Source: Auxenochlorella pyrenoidosa
Lineage: Eukaryota; Chlorophyta; Trebouxiophyceae; Chlorellales; Chlorellaceae
DNA length: 38,377 nt
Assembly (NCBI GenBank): GCA_001430745.1
Contig: KQ482042.1
Location: 2,592,857 to 2,631,233, forward strand
Direction: 5' to 3'
Shown here: positions 30,785 to 38,377 of the stretch, one piece after another
Layout: each line of letters starts with the position of its first letter
How positions within the stretch are numbered: position 1 is the first letter of the stretch
Translations under genes and position numbers: made by a program
The notes under the pieces: model-generated
What the model was told of the DNA's origin: nothing
What the model saw: the letters and a program-made list of their open reading frames with translations, nothing else
The model's database searches: none

Positions 30785-33282
30785 TCACTCCGCAATGTCG
30801 TCGTCGTCGCCGTCGGGCAGCGGCATGTTGGCAGCTTCCTGCGGGGGATTGATTGCGGGGCACACGGTTGGGCCTCGATGGCAGCTATCTCTGTGGAGGG
30901 TTGCGTGCGGGCAGAGAGGAAGCCGGCAATGCAGCGTTGTGCAAAAGTCATGAGCAGCACCCCTGCCCGCAGCTGGCGGGTGGCGGCCGGGCGGCGCGGC
31001 GCTTGCCTGCAGCTGCTTCTCGTACTCCTGCTGCTGCTGCAGGTCGATCTGGACCTCGGGGGGCGCCAGCGCCACCTGCTCCACAAAGTGCAGGTTGGGG
31101 TCGCCAACCTGCAGGGGGGGGGGGGGGCCCAAGGCCGGCACCAGAGAAGCTCAACATCGGCACAGCGTGCACGGCGGCCTGCGTTGCTGGGTGCAGGGGA
31201 CACGCCTGACTGCGGAGGAGGCAGCGAAGGGCAGGAGCACCACCGGGCCGCGCGTGCCAGGGGCGCAGGGAGCAGGCCAAGCGCAGGGGCGGCCCACCAG
31301 CTTGCGCGCCAGGTACAGGAAGGGCTTCTCGTAGTTGTAGTTGGACTTGGCGGAGATCTCGTGGTACTGCAGGTTCTTCTTGCGGTGGAAGGTGACCTGC
31401 AGGCGGCGGCGGGGGGGGGGGGGCAGCGCCAGTGAGCGGTGCAGTGCGGCGGGCAAGGTGGCGGCGACAGCAGCGGCTGCCGCTGCCCTGCCTTGCTTGC
31501 GCGCCGCCTGCCGCTGCCACGCGGCTCACCTGCTTGGGCTTGACCTGCCGGTTCTTCACGTCCACCTTGTTGCCGCACAGCACGATGGGGATGTTCTCGC
31601 ACACGCTGCGGCGGGACGCAGCCAGCAGCGAGGCGACGTGAGCGCAGAGCGTGCGACCCTGTGGGTGGCGCCACATGCTGCACGCAGCTGGCCACGGCAC
31701 GGGTCCGCAGCCCAGGGCCTGCGCTGCGCCGGGGGCGCGACGCACCGGCACAGGTCGCGGTGCCAGGTGGGCACGTTTTTGTATGTGAGGCGCGAGGTGA
31801 CGTCAAACATGATGATGGCGCACTGGCCGTGGATGTAGTAGCCGTCGCGCAGGCCGCCAAACTTCTCCTGCCCCGCCGTGTCCCAGCAGTAGAAGCGAAT
31901 CTTGCCGCGGTTGGTGGTGAAGTCCAGCGGGTGCACCTCCACGCCAATGGTGGCTGCAGGGGGGGGGGGGGCGGGGGGTCGGCTGGCAGGCGTCAGCAGC
32001 CGTGGGGGCAGGGGGACCGACGCCGGCGGGCTCTCAGGGCAGCATGCAGGGAGGCCAGCAGAGGCTGTGCGGGGGGGGGCGACACACCAAGCCCCCAGCT
32101 TTCAAAAAGCATCCAGAGAAAGACGCCCCGCTAACACGCCCCCCACTCACGCTCATACTTCTTCTCGAACTCGCCCGTCAGGTGGCGCTTCACAAAAGTG
32201 GTCTTGCCTGCGGCGTGAGGAGCAGGCAGGAAGGTGAACGCAGCGCTGGGCACGGCGGCGGGCGGGTCGACGCAAGCACCAGAGTGCAGGGGCATCCACA
32301 GGCAATGGAGTAGAGCTGGCAACCACGTGCTGCCTGCTTGAATAGCAGCCATCACGACAGCGAGGCCCGGAGCCAGGGCCTCTCACCAGTGCCACCATCA
32401 CCTGCGGGAGGGAAACAGGCATAGAAGGAAAGGTGTTGGGGGCTACTGCATGCCTGCCTGACATCTGTCTGCTGCCAGCGTCGCTATCAACAGCAGCCAA
32501 AGCGGCAGGTGGGTGGGCAGGGCATGCACCGGAGAAAGGCAAGCGAGTGTGGGATGAGCCGAGAGCGCCGGGCGGGTAGGGGGAGGGGGCGGCGCTCACC
32601 AACCAGCACCAGCTTGAAGCTGGGGACGTTGGGGTCCTGGGCCTGGCCCGGAAGAGCCTGCAGAAAGGGGCAAGACAGCACGGCTGAGCAGGCACAGAGT
32701 ACGTGCAGGCCGCCACCGTGACGGGATGCCAGCATCACCGCCACTGCTGGCAGGGATGCCAGTGGCCAGGACCCCTGTAGAATACAGGTGCATGACAACT
32801 CGGAGCAGCACGCTCCCATCTGCTCCTCGTCCCTGCTGTCCCAGCGGCTGTTATTGGAATGCTGCCAGGTTCTGCAGCCTTGGCGGCAGGCAGGCAAGCG
32901 CACGCACTGCCGCCGCTGCCAGCCTCGGGCCGCCTGCCAGGGCTGAAGCTGCCCCAACTTCGGCAGCTAGCTGTGCATGTTCCTGCCGGGATCCGCAATC
33001 GAGCACTGCTAGAAGAGATGCCGAGCAGGTTGCTGCCGGCCGACACACCGAATCAGTTCAAGTTTGCAGGCTGCTCTTGCAGCTGGCGCTCCCCAGAGAT
33101 GTCTGCTGGGCTGCCTGACACTACTGCTGACGTTGGAACAGCCGTCCACGCGAGGGGGCTGCACGCCGCCCCTTCTGGGACTCTCTGCATGATGGCAAGC
33201 GCGCCTGGCGCCGCACAGTGCGGCTGTGCCGCAGCAGACTGCACCGAGATAAGTTCCAAACAACTCTCTACCCACTCACCAT
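30785..33282 (-). CDS. RAN: Ran GTPase (nuclear transport)
   Basis: Nine coding exons, sense order: 33282-33280, 32657-32600, 32401-32387, 32207-32151, 31953-31746, 31605-31530, 31396-31298, 31108-31007, 30838-30785, giving 223 aa, the usual Ran length. All GTPase motifs are intact: P-loop GDGGTGKT (21-28), [30 protein letters not shown] (from 69), [12 protein letters not shown] (NKVD 126-129), [20 protein letters not shown] and an acidic tail DGDDDDIAE. Ran-GTP in the nucleus and Ran-GDP in the cytoplasm set the direction of nuclear import and export. The gene structure is unusual: the first coding exon holds only the ATG, followed by GTGAGTG and a 622-nt intron; exon 3 is 15 nt; and the last intron uses a GC donor (CAG, then GCAAGC after 31007), with no GT alternative in phase. 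Three acceptors are preceded by long poly-C tracts. The start ATG is inferred because Ran proteins begin MALP and exon 2 begins exactly at ALPGQ. Confidence 0.95.
31114..31127. repeat. Poly-G tract at a Ran 3' splice site
   Basis: Fourteen G on plus, poly-C in the transcript, lie 6 to 19 nt before Ran exon 8. Similar 13-G tracts at 31411-31423 and 31959-31971 precede exons 7 and 5 of the same gene. Confidence 0.9.
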
Positions 33283-34402
33283 GCTGCTTCCGCACTCTCC
33301 CTCCTTGCTGCCGATCAAGTGATGGCCGCCCCGGGCTCGACTCTGGCAGCAACGTGAGACGGTGTGGTTGGGGTGGAGCACTCAAATGGGTGGGAGGGGC
33401 CCGGAACGGGCGGAAAGGGAAGGCCATGGCCTGCCATGCTGGCCGGGCCTCCATGCAGCGCCTGGAGGCTCCCACGGTGCCCAATGCGCTCAATTGCTGC
33501 TCACTTGGCTTGAGCTTTTGCAGGCAGCGGGCAGCGCTGCCCCGGCTGTGCTTGTCGTTCTGCAAGCCGACAAACCAGCTTCTGCCCGTGCACCACGCAC
33601 GCTTGTGTATCGCTGCCACGCTAGCCTTGGGCGATAGACCCCGGGCGGACTGGCGCACACACCGAGGAGTGACGGTGGCGGGAGTTGTGAACCGACGCCT
33701 GGCTTCATCTGTCCCCTGGCATCTCTGCCTCTGTTGTAGCTGATGTGGATATGCTGCATTGGCTCGGTCTTACCAGCTTGAAGTCTGGCAGGGGGCATTA
33801 CAGCTTGCTGCGGTTGCGTTATCGGAATGGTTCTTTCCTGATTCCTGGCACTGGCGGCCGAGCCTTGGCTCAGCTGCCAGCTGAAGCAGCGGCACTGCAC
33901 AGAAATAGCATCCAGCTTTCTTAATAGCTATCCCTTTGCTGTGTGCTGCATTAGCGGGCCATCAGTACTATCAGCACCGCCTCAAGGTGAAGAAAACGGC
34001 ACTCAGAGTCACATGTACACACCGGGGGCGTTACAAGTGCAGGGAGGGGTGAAGGTGGGGGAAAGGGGTGTGTCACAATGTGTGCATCGAACAGGCATGT
34101 GAGAATAAAGTCCGCAGAAGCTGAATATTTGGAATCCGTTATTCATAAAGCTTGTTACCAAGAGCAAAAGAGAAGGGGGATTGGTGGAAGATGAACTAGG
34201 AAATGAGATTCTGGAAACAGACCGCTAGGTGGGGTGGGGCATTAGGGTGATCATGAGAGCAGGAACACACTAGGTGCATTGTTGATGTATGTGCGGCAGC
34301 TGGCGAATGCATTTCAGTGACCAGGCCATCGCCAGTGTCCACAGCATGGGTGCAATAAACGCAGGAGCAGAGGACTGCCGCCGTGCTGTCGTGCATGCTG
34401 CC
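33283..34402. other. Tandem intergenic region: Ran promoter/5' UTR and 3' UTR of the next gene
   Basis: This 1.1-kb stretch separates the Ran start codon from the stop of the upstream gene on the same strand. The part at about 33750-34300 is clearly more AT-rich than the rest of the window. TGTAA at 34031-34035 (minus) probably ends the 431-aa gene transcript, so the Ran promoter should lie between about 33300 and 34000. No further gene is supported. Confidence 0.5.
34031..34035 (-). terminator. Candidate poly(A) signal TGTAA for the 431-aa protein gene
   Basis: TGTAA on minus lies about 370 nt downstream of the stop at 34403, in the AT-richer intergenic stretch. Confidence 0.5.
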
Positions 34403-35874
34403 CTAGCCCACCAGCTGGCCGGGAGGCGACTTGCGCTTGTGCCGCACTGTGCCGGCCGTGGGGACAGCTGGGCCCGCCGCAGCCGCCGCCTGCTCGGCCA
34501 AGAGGAAGCCCTCAAGGCGTGCCGCCACGCCGGCGTCGCTCCGCAGCAGCTGCAGCACCCGTCGCTCCAGGGGCGTCAACGGTGTGCAGTCCGTGGCGGC
34601 ACTGCTGGCAGACCCAGGCGTGGCGGGGGACTCCTGCTCCTGCGGCTCCCGCTGCGCCTGCTGCTCCAGGCTGGCAGGGGAAGCAGTGCTTGCCGAGGGC
34701 TCGTCGCTGCTGCTGCTGGCCGGCTCAAGCGGCTGCGCCGGCGCGGCTGGCAGCAGGGAGGCCTGCGCAGGCTTTGCATGCGCTTCAAACGCCTGCTGCT
34801 CCTCCGCATCGCGAGCGCCCTGCGCCGTATGTTGCTGCTCCTGCTGCTGGGCATGCCGTGCTGCCAGCCTTGACAGCAGGCGCTCCGCCACCGCCGGCTG
34901 CTGCACCTGCAGGTGCTCCCAGCAGCGCGCCCGCAGCTGCGTGCGGATCTCGCGCAGGCACGCTTCAGATGGCACGGGCGCAGCGGAGGCTCCGCCGGGC
35001 TCGCCTGGCCGGCCGGTGCAGCCCTGGCGTGGCTGCTGCTGCGCCTGCTGTGCACCCTGTGCCAAGACGTGGCCCTCCACACCCTTGAGGAGGAGCATGG
35101 TGCGGGCCAGCTGCTCGTGCAGCTGCTGGTTGGCGCTGGCTGCGGCGGCAACCACCTGCAGGGCAGGAGGCCATGGGCGAGCTCGAATGAATGTTGGCAG
35201 GCGGGCAGGCACACAGCATAGCACAGCAGGGGGGTCCCGGGTGCAGCATCGTAGGCATGCTGCCATGCAGGCAGGCTGGAAGGCAGAGAAGCAGGCAGGC
35301 AGGGCCCGGCAGGTCCCACACCCCTTCTCACCAGGCAGAGCTCCTGTGGGCGGCACGCCAGCACGGCCTGGCTGCGCGTGCCGAGCTGCAGCAGCCAGGC
35401 GGCAGCCTCCACTAGGACAGGCGGCGGCAGGTGCAGCTGGGGCGGGATGCCCAACTCGCGGGACAGCGTGGCCCAGCTGTCCAGCAGCGGGACCAGGCGG
35501 CGCAGCAGGGGGTGGCGCTGCAGGAGCGTCGCCGCGGGCGCCCGCGGCAGGCGGGCAAGCAGCTGCGATGACAGCGGCGCCTGCGCCTCTGCCGCCTGAC
35601 GCTGCCGCAGCGGGCACGCGCCTGCTGGCTGCCGTGGGGGCCGGCCTGGTGCCGCAGCTGGTGGGCGTGCCTGTGCTGCAGCGTCACCGGCGCAACGCTC
35701 AGGGTTGGTCCCGACCAGCGTCGGGAGTGCTGAAGTGCGACACCGCTTGGCCGCTGGTCCATTTGCACTCAGCGCAGGCTCCTGCTCGACGAAGGCAGAC
35801 GCAGCAGGCCTTGTGCAAGAAGCGAGCACCGGTGCCTGAGCGGCGGCCGGCGCCGCCGCTACCATCCCAGCCAT
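34403..35874 (-). CDS. Unrecognised Ala/Gln-rich protein, 431 aa
   Basis: Two exons, sense order: 35874-35332 and 35155-34403, joined in phase 0. I recognise no family. Residues 1 to about 90 are low-complexity Ala/Pro with one basic patch (AAKRCRTSALPTL) that could be a nuclear signal. Residues of about 100-180 look folded and helical (SSQLLARLPRAPAATLLQRH, LLRRLVPLLDSWATLSRELG, LVEAAAWLLQLGTRSQAVLA). After the intron come more helices (SANQQLHEQLARTMLLLKGV; REIRTQLRARCWEHLQVQQP), a Ser/Glu/Gln-rich linker (EPASSSSDEPSAS), then a final helical segment (LTPLERRVLQLLRSDAGVAA) and a basic end RHKRKSPPGQLVG. A nuclear scaffold or regulator would fit but is only a guess. The frame is long and uninterrupted with clean splice sites, so the gene itself is fairly safe. 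Confidence 0.65.
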
Positions 35875-36866
35875 CTTGTGGGGGACGGCACTGCAATTGG
35901 AGAATCGAATAGTTTCCTATCAGGCTTTTGCAGCGTGCTGGTACCGGGGAGGAGAAGTGAGGGGGGCAAGAGAAGGCACCGCCAATCACCGATTATGGAG
36001 AGCGATTCGCCGGGCGGCGCTGTGGCAGCCCCCCGCTCCCTTCATACACCCCGGTATAGCACCTGGCGGTCTCGCAGCGGAGCGTGGGATCACCAAACAG
36101 GGGCCGCGTCGAGCCAAGCCGCGCCCCGACAGCCACTCTGCCGGACACTTGATCGAGGGTTCCAGCAATTGGTGGGAGATTTGGTGGTAAAGGAGCTGGT
36201 GATTGAGACCCGCGACGCGTAGGGATCTGCAAAGTCCAGTCACTGCCGGCGCCACGCTGTGCGCTGCGTTGTGGCGGTATGGAAGCAGTCAGGAGCACAC
36301 GCTGCACGCTTTGGAAGATGAGCCCGTATAGCAGGGATCATGCTGATGAGCAGCAAGAGCGGTGAAAACATGACGCGGTTGAGGCTGAGAAGGAGGCGGT
36401 CAGCAACTCACTTTGCACTGGGCTTGCTTGCAGCGACGCTGTTGGCCCGATGAGGCAGATCCAGCCCTGGAGCAGCATGCATGCCTGCTATTGAATCTGT
36501 CATGTGCTGTCCAGTCTAAAAGGTGAATGCTGGGGCTGCGTGCCCAGGTTGTTTCTTCCCGGCAGAGCAGTAGCTTGGCAGAAGACAGCAGGGAGGCAGC
36601 AGAACTGGGCTGCGCGGCTGAGGCGGCGGGAACGGGAACACAAACTTGCACCTGCTAAAAGCCCAATCTAAACCTGTGCTGCAGTGTTCTTGCCTGCATG
36701 ACAGATATGGGCCTCATTCTGTCCTCCATAGCGTTCATCTATGCTGTGTGCGGCAGCCATGCTGGCGGCCACTTCGGCATACTCAGGAGACCAATTGGAG
36801 CGGCGATCTGCGTTTCCCCATCCAGGATCGCTCTTTCCCACTTGCGTATCACACTCCCCAGCAGCT
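35875..36866. other. Divergent promoter region between the 431-aa gene and chloroplast GrpE
   Basis: This is 992 nt between start codons that point apart. It should hold both promoters and 5' UTRs. I looked for heat-shock elements, as expected for a GrpE gene, but could not assign a clear nGAAn array by eye. No other gene is supported. Confidence 0.5.
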
Positions 36867-38358
36867 ATGCAGCTCGTTATGCAGGCCAGGCCCGCTGGCG
36901 CAGCCAGCGCAGCCCCTCGGGCCCCTGCAGCGCGCGGGAGCCGGCACATTGCGCCCCGCCGTGCGCCCCTGGCCCGCAGGACGCTGGCAGCGCAGGTGAG
37001 CGGGTCTAGCAGGTTCTCGGCGAGAGGGGTGCCCCGGCGGCCCCTGTGGTGCACCTTAAGTCACATGTTCATTGCCTGGTCTCGCCTGCAGGAGAGCGGC
37101 GTGGAGACAGCAGAGGCTGCAAGCCAGGAGGACCACCAGGTGGTGCCCATGGCCGACTCGCTTGTCGAGCGGGCCAAGCTGGTAGTGGAGACCAACTTTG
37201 TGGATGAGGCATTCGCGGTGAGATGCCATGGAGCCGCAGGGGTGCGCTCGGGAGTAGGTGCAGGCAGCGGCAGCAGCACCGACAGTGCGGCTGCATCGCT
37301 GCGGGCCTCAGCCCCCGCCCCGCCGTGCTTCCCCTGCAGGCAAACTTTGTGCCAGAGCTGGAGGCTGAGCTGACGGCGCTGCGCACGCGGGCAGATGACG
37401 CCGAGGCCAGCGCCTCGCAGATGGAGGAGCAGCTGAAGGTGGGCGGGCGCTCCTGCCAGTGCGGCGGCCGGCAGGCACTGAACCCGGGCTGCGCAGCCAT
37501 GCTTGGCGGCTGGGCATGTGAGCACATGGAGACCAGCAACCAAGGCTGAGGGTTGCGTCAAGCCGCCTGCCCGCTGCCACGTCCCCCGCCCGCAGGAGGT
37601 GCGCGAGAAGTTCATGCGGCTGCAGGCCGACTTTGACAACTTCCGCAAGCGCACCGCCGCGGAGAAGGACTCGCTGCGCACCCAGGTCAAGGGAGACACC
37701 GTGGCCGAGCTGCTGCCGCTGGTGAGCCCAGATCCCCGCCAGGCCCGGCCCGAGGTGCACAGGCAGCTGCCGGCGACGCCCACCGGTCCCCGCCGCCGCC
37801 CCCTGGCTGCCTGACTGGCAGGTGGACAACTTTGAGCTGGCCAAGACGCAGCTGAAGCTGGAGACTGAGGGGGAGAAGCGCGTGGACGCCGCGTACCAGG
37901 GGCTGTACAAGCAGATGGTGGAGCTGTTCCGCGGCATGGGCCTGGAGGCCACCCCCGGTGAGCGCACCCCCCCTGCAGCAGGCCCCCCGCCCCGCTCTGG
38001 CCTGCGGGGCCGCGGCGACAGTGGGCAGGGGCCGTGGGCGGGGCCGCTGCTTGCAGTTCCCCCTACGCCAGCTGCGCGCCAGTTTCCTGGCTCCGCCTTG
38101 TCCTGGGCGCGCGTACGCTGACGCTGATGGCCAGGCAACTGCTGCGGGTGCATAACCGCGAGTGAATAACCGCGAGCCCAGGCACCGCTACTGCGCTACC
38201 CGGTGTGGGCGGCCCTGCCTGGCCCTCACGCCTGCCGTCCCCTGTGCCCCCCGTGCGCAGGCGTGGGCTCCCCCTTTGACCCCAACCTGCACGACGCCAT
38301 CATGCGCGAGCCCAGCAGCGAGGTGCCCGATGGAACGGTGCTGGAGGAGTTCCGCAAG
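36867..38358 (+). CDS. CGE1: Chloroplast GrpE nucleotide-exchange factor (3' end outside window)
   Basis: Six exons are visible: 36867-36995, 37092-37217, 37340-37438, 37596-37721, 37822-37957 and 38261-38358. They give 238 aa in phase, then a GTGTGTG donor at the edge; the end of the gene is missing. GrpE releases ADP from plastid HSP70 (the Chlamydomonas protein is CGE1). Residues 1-43 ([20 protein letters not shown], then [13 protein letters not shown]) are a typical transit peptide. A long dimer-forming helix follows ([20 protein letters not shown]). The core is diagnostic: [20 protein letters not shown], then [19 protein letters not shown] and [18 protein letters not shown]. The visible sequence stops inside the beta-domain ([20 protein letters not shown]), so perhaps 30-40 residues are missing. 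Confidence 0.93.
38152..38176. repeat. Short tandem repeat in a GrpE intron
   Basis: ATAACCGCGAG occurs twice, 14 nt apart, in the last visible GrpE intron. It is a minor repeat with no assigned function. Confidence 0.7.
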
Positions 38359-38377
38359 GTGTGTGTGTGGGGTGGGT

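Noticed and set aside
13956..34150. Possible tRNA T-arm-like GTTCGA/GTTCAA strings in intergenic regions and introns
   Set aside because: None has a matching acceptor stem, D-arm and anticodon arm at the right spacing; no tRNA or rRNA gene is supported.
34431..35912. 493-codon plus-strand open frame opposite the 431-aa gene
   Set aside because: It is longer than the chosen gene, but it is Cys/Ala/Arg-rich with no helical periodicity. The minus frame has proper splice sites, an acidic/basic balance and a downstream TGTAA.

Overview
The window is nuclear DNA from a green alga, most likely a GC-rich, Chlorella-like trebouxiophyte. It is very GC-rich and intron-dense: I placed 69 complete introns in 14 genes, mostly 100-350 bp with GTGAG-type donors and (T/C)GCAG acceptors. 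Several plastid-targeted proteins have plant-like sequences, and TGTAA (the usual green-algal poly(A) signal) lies downstream of some stop codons. No bacterial operon, phage, CRISPR or transposon signature was seen. Gene identities come from recognising motifs in hand-spliced proteins. Every multi-exon model given here is phase-consistent from start to stop, but none has transcript support.

Layout, left to right: 3' end of an unknown (+) gene (3-206); ELM2-SANT chromatin protein (-, 759-4116); mitochondrial ribosomal protein mL54 (+, 5272-6155); cystathionine gamma-synthase (-, 6812-10593); KCTD-like BTB protein (+, 11439-12406); chloroplast PP2C resembling the LHCII phosphatase PPH1/TAP38 (-, 12937-15956, with a 296-N assembly gap inside intron 1); small SERF/ZNF706-type zinc-finger protein (+, 16342-17240); SWIM zinc-finger protein (-, 17699-19872); thylakoid TLP18.3/Psb32 PSII-repair protein (+, 20266-22360); small subunit of serine palmitoyltransferase (+, 22887-23784); APC5 of the anaphase-promoting complex (-, 24027-28334); organellar SAM methyltransferase (+, 28738-30402); Ran GTPase (-, 30785-33282); unrecognised 431-aa protein (-, 34403-35874); chloroplast GrpE (+, 36867 to the window edge, incomplete).

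The genes do not form one pathway. They are housekeeping functions: chromatin, cell cycle, nuclear transport, sphingolipid and methionine synthesis, PSII maintenance, plastid chaperones and mitochondrial translation. They are packed almost strictly as alternating divergent and convergent pairs. I see no new multi-gene system. The unusual features are in gene structure: four probable GC-AG introns, a 68-bp tandem duplication of an exon end with its GC donor, a start codon alone in its coding exon and a 15-nt P-loop micro-exon in Ran, and homopolymer C/G tracts placed with fixed polarity at intron ends.
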